Shown here piece after piece: positions 31,068 through 40,904 of a stretch of 64,000 bases of DNA. Within the stretch, counting starts at the first letter, position 1. The number at the start of each line of letters is the position of its first letter. The notes under the pieces were generated by a model. It was given only the letters and a program-made list of their open reading frames with translations, did not search any database and had not been told where the DNA came from. Made by a program: the position numbers and the translations under genes. The stretch comes from Symbiodinium microadriaticum (taxonomy: Eukaryota; Sar; Dinophyceae; Suessiales; Symbiodiniaceae). The stretch lies in NCBI GenBank assembly GCA_001939145.1, contig LSRX01000164.1, positions 382,949 through 446,948 on the forward strand, written 5' to 3'.

Positions 31068-31292
31068 TTACGTCTCAGGGTCAGGGTTTAGGGTTTAGGG
31101 GTGGGTCCGGGTGGTTTAGGGTTTAGGGTCACGTACAACGAGGTATCCGAAACACAGGGCACACGAATTACAAGCTCCCTACACCCTAGACCGCAGACCC
31201 AAACCCTCATCCCGAAACTCTCATCCCTAAACCCCAAACCCTAACTCAAAAACCCTATAGACTCTAGATCCCAAGCCCGCAAATCCTAAAGC

Positions 31293-31350
31293 TTATCCCA
31301 GGGCCTCCTCGGCCTTCTCGGCGAAGGCCTTGCTCTCGGCCAGCTCGTTC
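31293..31350 (-). CDS. C-terminal exon, helical Glu/Ala-rich
   Basis: After AG (AAGCTAG) the minus frame reads NELAESKAFAEKAEEALG and stops at TAA (31293-31295). GC-rich codons, clear helix texture. Belongs to a gene whose earlier exons were not identified. Confidence 0.6.
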
Positions 31351-31873
31351 CTAGCTTCGGGACATGATGCCCTTGCTGGGGTTTGGAGCCAGGGTTTATA
31401 GGGCAGCTTAGGGTTCAGGGTTAAATGCTGAAGGTTTAGGGCTTCATGTATCAGGTTTGTAGGGCGGGGGGGGGGGGGATTTGACCCTTAACTCTAATCG
31501 TTAGACCCTGCATGAACAGGAAACCCATGTCAGCATGGGGCCTGGCCGTGTAACCGGGCACAGAAATGAAGTCTAGGGTTTAGGCTGAAGTAGTAATGTT
31601 GCGGAGCCTCAATGGTGTTTGTTGTAGTAGTTACCTTGTCTCCTTTTGTTTTTGAGGATCCTATAGCCATAAAGTGAAGGAGCTACATACTCCGGGCAGA
31701 GGCCAAACAAAGCCACGTTTTGGCAACAGCCTCCTCCCTTGGCTGTTTGCACATACCTTGCAGCTGTAAGGTGCACTGGGAGGCGCTATAACCCTAAACC
31801 TCAATAGTCTCGAGGCCTCAATCCTGCCCGGTTCACGGATTTAGAGTTTGGGGCTTCGGGCTTGATGCAGGGC

Positions 31874-32062
31874 TCAAACTAAGCCATCGCTGCCTAGCTG
31901 CCAGGTGGGTAGGCAAAAGTTCTCGTCATAGGCACCGCGTGCAAACCTTCTCAGCAACTTCAGGACATGATCCTGAGAAGCCACCATTTTCATGAAGGCG
32001 TCCTGGCAGCTGAGGGAGTCTACTGTAGTTGCAGGCGTGCATTTCCAGCTGCCTAGCCGCAT
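31874..32062 (-). CDS. C-terminal exon, function unknown
   Basis: Open minus frame of 62 codons, including TTVDSLSCQDAFMKMVASQD, HVLKLLRRFARGAYDENFCL and PTWQLGSDGLV, with TGA at 31874-31876. Good coding texture; the true acceptor could be any of several AGs near 32000-32040. It starts about 200 bp from the minisatellite. Confidence 0.55.
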   Translation of the reverse strand: MRLGSWKCTPATTVDSLSCQDAFMKMVASQDHVLKLLRRFARGAYDENFCLPTWQLGSDGLV

Positions 32063-32264
32063 ATAAGGCTCGATGTGGCTGTGAATAGAAGCCTATCATA
32101 CAAACAGGTAGATTGTAGAGTGGGAGTGTAGGATATCGATGTGGCCTGGTGCAGTAGCAAACTGTATAGCGCTTCGCGTCTTGTCTATGCTAGACCTAAA
32201 ACAGACCCAACTCTACAAACACATCACCAGCCCAAAAGGCTCGTCCAAACAATAGAAAGCCCAT

Positions 32265-34260
32265 GCCAGCTGATGCTGATGTTGCTCGATCCCTCCTTGG
32301 CTGAATCCAGGTTGAACTGGAACCTTGATGGTGGGTTGAAAGGACCGGAGTTGGGGGAGTGAGTCAAACAGGTTGTCGAGCTGATGCTGATGATGCTCTT
32401 GCCCGTCCTTCGCTGAATCCCGTCCAATGATTGGGTTGAACTGGAACATTGCCGCGGGCTCAAAGCACCGGAGTTGGGGGAGTGAGTCAAAAAGGTTTTC
32501 GAGCTGATGCCGATGATGCTTTTGCCCCATCCTTCGCTGAATCCCGTCCAATGATTGGGTTGAACTGGAACGTGAGTTGGGGGGTGAGTCAAAAAGGTTT
32601 TCGAGCTGATGCTGATGATGCTTTTGCCCGTCCTTCGCTTGAATCCCGTCCAATGATTGGGTTGAACTGGAACGTGAGTTGGGGGAGTGAGTCAAAAAGG
32701 TTTTCGAGCTGATGCTGATGATGCTCTTGCCCCGTCCTTCGCTGAATCCCGTCCAATGATTGGGTTGAACTGGAACCTTGCCGCGGGTTGAAAGGACCGG
32801 AGTTGGGGGAGTGAGTCAACAAAATTTTCGAGCTGATGCTGATGATGCTCTTGCCCCGTCCTTCGCTGAATCCCGTCCAATGATTGGGTTGAACTGGAAC
32901 CTTGCCGCGGGTTGAAAGGACCGGAGTTGGGGGAGTGAGTCAACAAAATTTTCGAGCTGATGCTGATGATGCTCTTGCCCCGTCCTTCGCTGAATCCCGT
33001 CCAATGATTGGGTTGAACTGGAACCTTGCCGCGGGTTGAAAGGACCGGAGTTGGGGGAGTGAGTCAACAAAATTTTCGAGCTGATGCTGATGATGCTCTT
33101 GCCCCGTCCTTCGCTGAATCCCGTCCAATGATTGGGTTGAACTGGAACGTTGCCGCGGGTTGAAAGGACCGGAGTTGGGGGAGTGAGTCAACAAAATTTT
33201 CGAGCTGATGCTGATGATGCTCTTGCCCCGTCCTTCGCTGAATCCCGTCCAATGATTGGGTTGAACTGGAACGTTGCCGCGGGTTGAAAGGACCGGAGTT
33301 GGGGGAGTGAGTCAACAAAATTTTCGAGCTGATGCTGATGATGCTCTTGCCCCGTCCTTCGCTGAATCCCGTCCAATGATTGGGTTGAACTGGAACGTTG
33401 CCGCGGGTTGAAAGGACCGGAGTTGGGGGAGTGAGTCAACAAAATTTTCGAGCTGATGCTGATGATGCTCTTGCCCCGTCCTTCGCTGAATCCCGTCCAA
33501 TGATTGGGTTGAACTGGAACCTTGCCGCGGGTTGAAAGGACCGGAGTTGGGGGAGTGAGTCAACAAAATTTTCGAGCTGATGCTGATGATGCTCTTGCCC
33601 CGTCCTTCGCTGAATCCCGTCCAATGATTGGGTTGAACTGGAACCTTGCCGCGGGTTGAAAAGAGTGGAGTTGGGGGAGTCAGTTAAAAAGGTTTTCGAG
33701 CTGATGCTGATGATGCTCTTGCCCCGTCCTTCGCTGAATCCCGTCCAATGATTGGGTTGAACTGGAACCTTGCCGCGGGTTGAAAGGACCGGAGTTGGGG
33801 GAGTGAGTCAACAAAATTTTCGAGCTGATGCTGATGATGCTCTTGCCCCGTCCTTCGCTGAATCCCGTCCAATGATTGGGTTGAACTGGAACCTTGCCGC
33901 GGGTTGAAAAGAGTGGAGTTGGGGGAGTCAGTTAAAAAGGTTTTCGAGCTTATGCTGATGATGCTCTTGCCCCGTCCTTCGCTGAATCCCGTCCAATGAT
34001 TGGGTTGAACTGGAACGTTGCCGCGGGTTGAAAGGACCGGAGTTGCGGGAGTGAGTCAAAAAGGTTTTCGAGCTGATGCCGATGATGCTCTTGCCCCGTC
34101 CTCCGCTGATCCCCTCCAATCATTGGGTTGAACTGGAACCTTGCCGCGGGTTGAAAGCACGGGAGTTGGGGGAGTGAGTCAAAAAGGTTTAACAGCTGAT
34201 GCTGATGATGCTCTTGCCCCGTCCTCCGCTGAATCCCGTCCAATCATTGGGTTGAACTGG
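32265..34260. repeat. minisatellite, 17 units, mostly 124 bp
   Basis: The motif CTGATGCTGATGATGCTC begins units at 32270, 32381, 32504, 32606, 32709, then every 124 bp from 32709 to 34073, and 34196. Inner units are almost identical; both ends are diverged, and units 4 and 5 are about 20 bp shorter (102-103 bp). 124 is not a multiple of 3, so the frame moves every unit and the repeated 84-codon frames cannot be one protein. Each unit ends in GAGTCAACAAAATTTTCGAG or a variant. Non-coding tandem array. Confidence 0.95.
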
Positions 34261-34483
34261 AGCGCCTCAAACCCGCCCTAAACCTTAATTCGTAGACCCA
34301 CAGGCCCCAAACCCGACATATTCAGATCCGACTATACTATTGCTGCTTCTAAGGCTATTTACTACCACTAGTACCAAAACTCTTGCTGACTAGTAATAAT
34401 AAGGTAATAATACCAATACTAATGCTAATACTCATACTCAGACAAACTCGAATACTACCGGTATCGTACTACCGCTGAGTCCC

Positions 34484-34627
34484 TCATGCCCTGTCCTTTG
34501 ACATCTCTGGATCATATGCGCGGAACAAGCCGAAGGCCAATGAGTCCAGGACATTTCTCCGGGGAAGCTCCGGGCGACGGCTCCCGCTGCCCAGTCGCAC
34601 GGCCGCCGCAAGAAATGAGGACACGGC
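34484..34627 (-). CDS. C-terminal exon of EF-hand-type gene
   Basis: After AG (CCCCAAAG) the minus frame reads AVSSFLAAAVRLGSGSRRPE, LPRRNVLDSLAFGLFRAYDP and EMSKDRA, TGA at 34484-34486. Strong third-position G/C. The part LDSLAFGLFRAYDP resembles the helix entering an EF-hand loop. With the upstream EF-hand-like exon (35215-35320), it suggests a calcium-sensor-like protein; the GATA microsatellite would lie in the intron. The junction phase was not fully resolved. Confidence 0.6.
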   Translation of the reverse strand, partial: AVSSFLAAAVRLGSGSRRPELPRRNVLDSLAFGLFRAYDPEMSKDRA

Positions 34628-34674
34628 CTTTGGGGTAGCAACCACTAGGTAGATACACAGATATACATAGGTAG

Positions 34675-34935
34675 CTAGACAGATAGATAGGTTAGGTTAG
34701 GTTAAGTTAGGCTAGGTTGGCTTAGATTAAGTTAGATTAGATTAGGATAGGAGTAGATTAGATTAGATTACATCAGATTAGATTAGATTTGATTTGATTT
34801 GTTAGATAGATAGATAGATAGATAGATAGATGGATAGATAGATAGATAGATAGATAATACATTGATAGATTGATTGATCGATAGATAGATAGATAGATAG
34901 GTAGGTAGCTAGAGCTGAGAGAGAGAGAGAGAGAG

Positions 34936-34966
<31 letters not shown>

Positions 34967-35160
34967 TAGATAGATGGATAGATGGATAGATAGATAGAAA
35001 GATAGATAGATGGATAGATAGATAGATGCATAGACAGATAGATAGATAGATAGATAGATGGACAGATGGATAGAAAGATAGAGATACATAAATAGATAGA
35101 TCATCTGATAGATAGATACAGATATGTATACATGCATATACATACAGACATATGCATGTA
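34675..35160. repeat. GTTAG then GATA tetranucleotide microsatellite
   Basis: GGTTA/GATTA units (34690-34800) grading into long GATA/GACA runs with GA and TA dinucleotides. Ser/Tyr/Leu/Ile frames of up to about 110-180 codons over it are artefacts. Confidence 0.95.
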
Positions 35161-35214
35161 ATATGTGTCTTTAGGAGTGAAAAAACCCTCACATCCATCA
35201 TCCTTTTGTTTTGG

Positions 35215-35320
35215 AACCCCCCATGCCTGGAAAAACTGTTCCAAATGCAGCGCGCCCTGGCCGCTAAAGTCGCAAAGGTCGAAGAGTAAGCGTGCCTTTG
35301 TGACGGCATGCGTGCGACTG
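35215..35320 (-). CDS. exon with EF-hand-like motif
   Basis: After AG (ATCCAAG) the minus frame reads ASRTHAVTKARLLFDLCDFS then GQGALHLEQFFQAWGVPKQK. FDLCDFSGQGALHLEQFF matches the EF-hand pattern: loop Asp, Ser at position 3, Gln 5, Gly 6, hydrophobic 8, then LEQF; the usual Glu at position 12 is Gln, so calcium affinity may be weak. EF-hand proteins are abundant in dinoflagellates. Upstream partner of 34484-34627. Confidence 0.6.
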
Positions 35321-35543
35321 GCCTTGGATGTTCAGGGGCTCACATAATCCCATGTGCCGACTGGAGAACAGCTCGACAAAAAAAAAAAAAAAAAACATGC
35401 ATGAAGTACCAACAAGCTTCAGCCCCCGAACCCTGAAACCGCTTGAAACGTCACACAGGCAGCAGACTTAGCCCTTTTACAGCTTCGGCTTCGAGGTCCA
35501 GGGCTGGCTGTAGGACTAAAGGTCTGTGAGGCTGAAGCTAAAG

Positions 35544-35652
35544 CCCTAAGGGTCCATGTGCCCAAATAGTACATACTTTGCCCTTAGAGTAATCCCTATT
35601 TGGGTACTTTGGGCCCAAAGTATATACTATTTGGGTATATGGACCCTTAGGG
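35544..35652. repeat. palindromic element, family E
   Basis: CCCTAAGGGTCCATGTGCCC...AGTACATACTTTG pairs with CAAAGTATATACTATTTGGG...GGACCCTTAGGG. Minus coding texture (CKRMRSEASRILP) ends at its right border, and GT/AG occur within its ends (AAGG|GTCC, CCCTTAG), so it may also be an intron. Confidence 0.9.
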
Positions 35653-35856
35653 AAGGATTCTCGACGCTTCAGACCGCATGCGCTTGCACGACGGAAGTGG
35701 TACTGTAGTGGATTTCATGGTTTCGAGGCCTGAGGCTCCGGGGTTCAATGGCTCAGGCCCTGGCGTCCGAAAAAAACTTGCTTCATGTCTTCTAGACGAG
35801 CATTAGGGTTTAGGGTTCAGGGTAGAGATCGGAATAAACTCTTGGTGCAAGTCTGC

Positions 35857-36055
35857 TAGCACGAGCAAAGTTTCAGGTCAAGGATCCCCTTCGTCTCACA
35901 CAAAACACTCATCAAGGCCCTCTAAGCCTCGAGCCGCGAAACCCTAAATTTAAACCCTAAACCCTAAACCGAAACCCTCGTCAGCCCAAGCTGCAAGAAC
36001 GAGCATCGCGAGAAGATCCACCGTTGGTAGGCATTTCTGCCCGGCCGTGAGATGC
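35857..36055 (-). CDS. candidate exons, junctions ambiguous
   Basis: Exon 35976-36055 follows AG (ACTCCTAG). Two frames are open: TAGQKCLPTVDLLAMLVLAA-WADE, which would continue past a telomere-like 48-bp GT-AG intron (35928-35975) to LEGLDECFV and TGA at 35896; and ASHGRAEMPTNGGSSRDARS, which matches the phase of the upstream exon 36200-36250 but stops at about 35982. A third frame (LMSVLCETKGILDLKLCSC) lies at 35857-35920. Transcript data are needed to choose. Confidence 0.4.
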
Positions 36056-36066
36056 CTAGGAGTTAG

Positions 36067-36190
36067 GATTAGGGGAACCCTTGGGGATATCGACCCTCTC
36101 AATAAGGTCCCTTTTAACCCTAAACGCTAAACCCTAATTTTAAGAGAGCCAGAAGTAGGGTTAACAAGGGTCCCCTTTAAGGGGTCTCCC
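36067..36190. repeat. palindromic element, family F (with telomere-like insert)
   Basis: GGATTAGGGGAACCCTTGGGGATATCGACCCTCTC ... CCCCTTTAAGGGGTCTCCCTAAT. Compared with the copy at 51650-51729, it has an extra stretch of about 45-65 bp holding AACCCTAAACGCTAAACCC. It fills almost all of the 144-bp interval between 36055 and 36200. Confidence 0.8.
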
Positions 36191-36199
36191 TAATACTAC

Positions 36200-36250
36200 A
36201 TAGAGATGCCTCGCCGCCCTCTCGTCGAGGGGGAGCTGACCAGAGATGTC
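36200..36250 (-). CDS. micro-exon, EF-hand-like
   Basis: Good borders: acceptor GCATCCTTCCAG at 36251 and donor GTAGTA at 36199. Reads DISGQLPLDERAARHLY, 17 codons. Resembles the second half of an EF-hand loop (D-I-S-G-Q-L-P-L). The downstream intron is nearly all a family F palindrome. Confidence 0.55.
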
Positions 36251-36350
36251 CTGGAAGGATGCAAGCAGGGTTTAGGGTTTAGGGTTTATAGGGTTTAGGG
36301 GTTTAGAGTTTAGGGTTTAGGGGTTTAGGGGTTAGGGTTTAGGGAATTCG
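36240..36350. repeat. telomere-like TTTAGGG array
   Basis: GGGTTTA units at 36268-36346 lying on the acceptor side of the 36200-36250 exon (C-rich strand is the sense strand). Confidence 0.85.
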
Positions 36351-36461
36351 ACGTCACGGCTTCAAGTCAGAGCTTCAAGTGCCTGAAACCTCTTCCAGAC
36401 TAACTTCGAAATCTTAAACCCTTGAGCACAGCCAGCACTCCAGGACCCGAAACCAAAGTCC

Positions 36462-36712
36462 TTAAACCCCTGCACCGCAGACCCGAAGTCGTGATCCTGC
36501 GCCCCGGAATCCCACCAAAGCCCAACGCCCAGTCTCAAAACGTAACTGCCACTCCTCCACCCATAGGCCCCTAAGTAGTTCCCTTTTTTGTGGTTTACAT
36601 TTAGAATCCTATATGGTAATGCCAAAAAGGAACTACTTAGGGGCCTCTGGGTAGGTCAGGAACCTCACGTCCCCCAAGCTCTCATTTCGAAGACCTGATG
36701 AAGAGCTCGAAG
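36462..36712 (-). CDS. two-exon gene tail split by an A element
   Basis: Upstream exon 36669 to about 36712 reads SSSGLRNESLGD and ends at GTGAGG; downstream exon 36462-36554 reads EWQLRFETGRWALVGFRGAG then SRLRVCGAGV, TAA at 36462-36464. The join is in phase 0. The intron 36555-36668 (114 bp) is the A palindrome plus 15 nt before and 3 nt after; its AG comes from GGGTGGAG at the palindrome end. An overlapping frame over the palindrome (MALPYRI...) is an artefact. Confidence 0.55.
36558..36653. repeat. palindromic element, family A (fills an intron)
   Basis: CACCCATAGGCCCCTAAGTA ... TACTTAGGGGCCTCTGGGTA, loop TTTACATTTAGAATCCTATA. Confidence 0.95.
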
Positions 36713-36901
36713 GCTAAGCCCACAAGCTCTACACAAAGCCCTGCAATGCCCTACAAGCCTCAAACCCCCACCCTGCCACCCTCATCTTTCGCAGCATATG
36801 GGAGCCTCTGGCAAGATATCAAAACCAAGAACAACAAGACATGTTTTACGGAATATTGAATAGTTTAGGGCTTCAGGCGCCTTGGTCAGTTCTCACAGGG
36901 C

Positions 36902-37166
36902 TCAGGTCCAATATTCTAAGGAGCCTCTTCCATATTCTAAGGAGCCTCTACCTATAGTCTCCATTGCAGTTCCTTTTTTTGGTTTAACCACTTCTATATT
37001 AAGGATCCTAAACGGTAACCCCCAAAAGGAACTACAATGGAGACTATAGGTACTTGCCAAGTTGCCACCCTTGGGTTCCAAAATCCCACGCCCCCGGCAT
37101 GCACTCCTCCACGGAGACAGAATCTTGGCCAGCGAAGCGGTTGTAAGCCGCACAGACCTCCAGGTC
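36902..37166 (-). CDS. two-exon gene tail whose intron is a B element
   Basis: Exon 37054 to about 37166 reads LDLEVCAAYNRFAGQDSVSV, EECMPGAWDFGTQGWQLG; exon 36902-36947 reads GSLEYGRGSLEYWT and TGA (36902-36904). The split codon AA|A gives Lys. The intron 36948-37053 (106 bp) is the family B palindrome with one extra G at each end, so GT comes from G|TACC and AG from GGTA|G. The 7-codon repeat in the last exon (GSLEY twice) is a local duplication. The first exon looks EF-hand-adjacent (helical, acidic) but no domain is claimed. Confidence 0.7.
36949..37052. repeat. palindromic element, family B (is the intron)
   Basis: TACCTATAGTCTCCATTGCA ... TACAATGGAGACTATAGGTA, loop GGTTTAACCACTTCTATATT and GGATCC. 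Best single example of a palindrome coextensive with an intron. Confidence 0.95.
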
Positions 37167-37179
37167 AAGGGTTTTGGGT

Positions 37180-37659
37180 TTAGGGCTTAGGGGTTTAGGG
37201 TTTAGGGCTTGATCAGTGCTTGCACTAGGGTTTACACAGGGCTTCTACCGGTAGAAGCCCTACACCCTGCAGCCACATGAAGCCACTGCACCTCAAAACG
37301 CTCAAAGGGAAGTCCCGCATTCTTGAGACGGATCGAGTCTCAGAACCGGCCTTAGGGGTTTGGGGCTGTGTGATTTAGGATTCAAGTGTTATAGGGTATA
37401 TGATCTTTGGGGTCTAAGGATGCGTCGAAGCCGAGAGTCCGAGTAGTGAACGGTTTTGTTTGAAGGGCCCCAGGGAGCCCAGATTTGCCTGAAGCCAACG
37501 GCAGTAATTAGATAAGGCAGATCGATCCCCCCCCCCTCCCACCCCCATCTCAGCACCGGAGGTCGTCTGTCGAGTGTTGCTTTCTTTGAGGCCCAGCAAG
37601 GAAGCACTGGCTCACCTGTTTTCTTCTCTGCCCCTCTCTGTATTTCTCTGTTGCTTGAT

Positions 37660-37698
<39 letters not shown>

Positions 37699-38029
37699 CT
37701 CTGTAGATATACAAGCATATGAAGAAGCAAACAAAAAACGCGTTGACTAAATAGGTAGATCAACTAAACAAACACATAAACCAACAGACAGACCGCCACC
37801 TCCAAAACGTCGGATCTGGATGCTCCAAACCTTAGAAACCTACCTCAGCCTACCTCACACCCGCAACCCTTCGCCAGAAATCCCAAACCCTCAATCCGAA
37901 ACCCCTGAATCCCATGCCCCAAGTCCCAAAGGCCCTAAACCCTAAACCCCTAAAACCTCGGACATGAATGCCCACATGAATCCTGCACCCCGAAGCCCCA
38001 AGTTAACCCTAAACCCTAAACCCGAAACC
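37180..38029. other. no convincing gene; repeats
   Basis: Holds TTTAGGG units (37175-37210), a C-rich run (37528-37540), a CT microsatellite (37662-37693) and CCCTAAA patches (37930-38030). The 124-codon minus frame at 37389-37763 is partly the CT repeat and is not accepted. Confidence 0.6.
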
Positions 38030-38121
38030 CTAAAGTGCCTGCGACAGGCGGACGCTGAGGAGCGGCCGCAGAGGCACCGGAAGATCTCCGGGACCCACGG
38101 CGAGGGACTCCTCGGCTGCTC
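38030..38121 (-). CDS. C-terminal exon, function unknown
   Basis: After AG (AACCGTAG) the minus frame reads AAEESLAVGPGDLPVPLRPL then LSVRLSQAL and TAG (38030-38032), the stop lying in the first telomere-like unit. The plus strand also reads well (ADAEERPQRHRKISGTHGEG), so strand is probable but not certain. Confidence 0.45.
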
Positions 38122-38349
38122 TACGGTTTAGGGCTTAGGCTTTTGCTTTCAGGGTTTAGGTTTTCGATTTTTTCAAGGGTTTTTTTTAGGAGTTTATAGG
38201 GTTTAGAGATTTGTTTAAGGGTTTGTAGGGTTTAGGGTGCAGGGTTTTGTGCTTGAACCCTCTTTCAGCCGTCTACATACCGCCTTTGCTTCTTTGCTGG
38301 CTTCTTAGCTATTAGCTGCAGAAGGGTGGAGGCTCTGTAATTATGTGGG

Positions 38350-38458
38350 TAATGTAGGGGGCTTAATAATCAGAATAGGGTTTTTTGGGGGTTCCTTATT
38401 ACAATTATAGTATAGCATACCCCCAAACCCTATTCCAATCATTAAGGCCCCTATATTA
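38350..38458. repeat. palindromic element, family C
   Basis: TAATGTAGGGGGCTTAATAA ... TTAAGGCCCCTATATTA, centre TTACAATTATAGTATAGCAT. Confidence 0.85.
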
Positions 38459-38652
38459 GTCTAGTGCACCTCAACTGCTTCATACTCTAAGGGGATGGGG
38501 CTGTTTCGGGGTCAGGGTTGCCCTGCAATCCTTCTGCGGGGAACGTTCCAGCCATTGGCTTCAAGTCGTTCTGACATACTAGCTCCAGGGTTTAGGGTTT
38601 CGGATTGATGTTGCGCACGGCAGTAGACTCGCATGTCATTCCACTGTACTAA

Positions 38653-39045
38653 TTAGTCTCTTCCTAATGTGGTGGTGTCAGTCAGAGTCCTACTCTCCTT
38701 ACCGCATGAACTGAAGCAAACACAGGAAACACACACACAAACAAACACGCACCCACCCACACCGCGTTGCAGATAAGATTCCAGAAGCGACTGTGCCTGC
38801 TTAACGCCAGCTGCAGAAGCAGTCGAGCCCATGGTGTAGGTTGGGTGTACGGTCTGGGGCTCAGGTTGAGCGCTTGAGGCTAGTAGTACTGCTACACGGA
38901 ATGTTATAATCATCTGTGTACTCCACGCCGCTTGTTGCGTCTTGATCAAGGGCGCCATCACGTTCTTTTCGCAGGGCTCTTGGTGGGCCCGTGCGAATTC
39001 TGCAGCTACGGGGTCGGGGTGTCTTGAAATCGCTTGACCGGGCAA
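38653..39045 (-). CDS. candidate coding region, possible membrane segment
   Basis: The minus frame is open for 130 codons. Middle part: IITFRVAVLLASSAQPEPQT (hydrophobic, then polar) and STASAAGVKQAQSLLESYLQ; the Cys/Val-rich part at the downstream end is a CA microsatellite and may be intron. A signal anchor is possible. No family recognised. Confidence 0.45.
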   Translation of the reverse strand: MPGQAISRHPDPVAAEFARAHQEPCEKNVMAPLIKTQQAAWSTQMIITFRVAVLLASSAQPEPQTVHPTYTMGSTASAAGVKQAQSLLESYLQRGVGGCVFVCVCVSCVCFSSCGKESRTLTDTTTLGRD

Positions 39046-39323
39046 AGTTCACAAGAGCGGACGTGCAATGTTGTGTATCTGACTGTGATGCATTACTGGC
39101 TATGCTCTGTGCTGGACAAAGACGAACCATGTGATGCTGCAGCTACGACTGCATCTTACAAAAATAGAAGCAAGAACAAAGATCAAAATACACAGCTAGT
39201 GCCGTCATCAACTGGCGAAGTCAACGTAGCACAAGAGGTGGTGGTCTACTCAGCAAGATGGGTTTCGGGATAGACTGCGAACCCATGTTGCCGTAAGAGC
39301 AGGTAGAACTGCATAAGGCTTTG

Positions 39324-39501
39324 TCAGAACTTCTTAGAGGGAACCGATATGGTCTGAATCCTTTCTAGGGGTCCAGGACCTAGTTTGGGGAAGCAGTTGT
39401 TCTGGGGAGCTTCGGATTTTTGCATATCGAAACTGGAAACCCCGACAAAACACCACACAAACATACGATGCTCCACGCCCTTCGCAAGATTGCAGAAGTC
39501 C
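39324..39501 (-). CDS. C-terminal exon, function unknown
   Basis: After AG (GTGTAAG) the minus frame reads DFCNLAKGVEHRMFVWCFVG, VSSFDMQKSEAPQNNCFPKL and GPGPLERIQTISVPSKKF, TGA at 39324-39326. 59 codons, no low complexity. Likely the last exon of a gene on this strand. Confidence 0.6.
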
Positions 39502-39911
39502 CTTACACACCCCCCTGGGGCATCTTGGGGTTTGGAGTGCTGGTTGCTTGTCCGGGGTTGGGGCTTAGGATTTAGGGTTTAGGGCTTTAGGGTTTAGGGC
39601 TTTAGGTTTTAGGATGGGATGGATTGGGGGTCCAGGGCAGTGCTTTTCAGGCTCGCAGGTCTAGTGCTGTTGGTCCAAGGCTTCCAGATTGGATCTGAAT
39701 CTCTTTACGGCTTAGGGTTTAGGAATTTAGGGTTTTAGGGTTTTAGGGTTTAGGGTACGCTTCGCCGGGCAAGAAATTAGAACCGAAGCCCCAACACATT
39801 TGACGCTCTACAGCCTTGAAACCCTGAATCCATTCGAACCATATGCGAAATTGCAAAATACGTTCTACTCCGAAACGAACCTTTGAAACAAACTAAACCC
39901 TGAAGACATAC

Positions 39912-39952
39912 CTGGAAGGCACTTCTTCTTCAGTGCAGAGGACGTTTTACGG
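39912..39952 (-). CDS. micro-exon beside a D element
   Basis: AG in CCAAATAG at 39953 and donor GTATGT at 39911; reads RKTSSALKKKCLP. The acceptor AG directly follows the end of the family D palindrome (39957-40062), the same arrangement as in the A and B introns. Confidence 0.45.
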
Positions 39953-39956
39953 CTAT

Positions 39957-40062
39957 TTGGGTAGCTCTCTAAATTAGGGTCCCTTTCTTTAGATCCCCAA
40001 TGTAGACTGGCACTCTTATATAAAAAACCCAAAAGGGTGACCCGAATTTAGAGAACTACCCT
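39957..40062. repeat. palindromic element, family D
   Basis: TTGGGTAGCTCTCTAAATTAGGG ... CGAATTTAGAGAACTACCC, centre GATCCCCAATGTAGACTGGCAC. Confidence 0.85.
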
Positions 40063-40077
40063 TAGAGTACCCTTATA

Positions 40078-40165
40078 GTAACCCTAAACCCTAAACCCTA
40101 AACGCCTAAACCCCAAACCCCTAAACCCTAAGCCCTAAACCCTAAACTCTAAACCCTAAAGAGGG
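40078..40165. repeat. telomere-like CCCTAAA array
   Basis: Runs from the end of the D element to a lone D right arm (40160-40192). Confidence 0.9.
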
Positions 40166-40796
40166 ACCCCATTCTTAGAGAACTGCCCATTTGGTGAAAC
40201 GGAACCACTCGGTGAAACCCAGGGAAGGGCCGGAGAGCCTGGCTGCCAGTTCCGGGCGCTTTTTGGGGCTGCAGGTTCAGATTTTATGGGGCCTTTGGGG
40301 GGTTTAGGGTTTAGGGATTATGGGGTATATGTATATGGTTTAAGGCTTAAGCTTTAGGGCTTTTGGTTTCTGTTGGGCTTATGGGTTGAAGGTTGAGGGA
40401 TTGGAGTCTGAGAGAAGCGGTCCTGGGCTTTATCAATCTAGCTTTGTTGCAAGCAGGGTCCTGTTCAAGAGCCGCAATGCCACAGACCCACCAGGCCCTT
40501 AACCCTAAACCCTAAACCTTAAACCCACCGGGCTTATCTAGCTAGCAAGCTCTACAGTCTAGAGGGACTTAACAGGAGTCACAGTGCCAGTCGTCACATT
40601 GGCGATGTATACATGCAAGCATATCTGTTTCCAAATACCTACAACTACCTGTCTACCTGTGGGTGTTCATCTGCAGATAACTGCATGTAGATACGATCAC
40701 CTAAACGTGGGCGCCTGCGCCTTTGCCTTCAGAGGTCCATGTGAAAACACATGTAATTGTGCGCGTGTGCGCACATGAAGACGGTACATGAGCGTG

Positions 40797-40903
40797 TAAT
40801 ATAGGGGCCGTACTAATTAGAACAGGGTTTGGGGGTATATTCTACTATAGTTATAATAAGGAACCCCCAAAACCCTATTCTAATTATTAAGGCCCCTATA
40901 TTA
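40797..40903. repeat. palindromic element, family C
   Basis: TAATATAGGGGCCGTACTAATTAGAAC ... GTTCTAATTATTAAGGCCCCTATATTA-like arms, centre ACTATAGTTATAA. On the minus strand its 5' end gives a GTAATATAG donor. Confidence 0.9.
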
Positions 40904-40904
40904 C

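Noticed and set aside
32213-33872. Repeated 84-codon frames in the minisatellite
   Set aside because: The unit of 124 bp changes frame each time; the frames are regular by-products of the repeat.
34773-35309. Ser/Tyr/Leu/Ile-rich 178-codon frame
   Set aside because: Translation of the GATA microsatellite fused to the antisense-frame shadow of the EF-hand-like exon.
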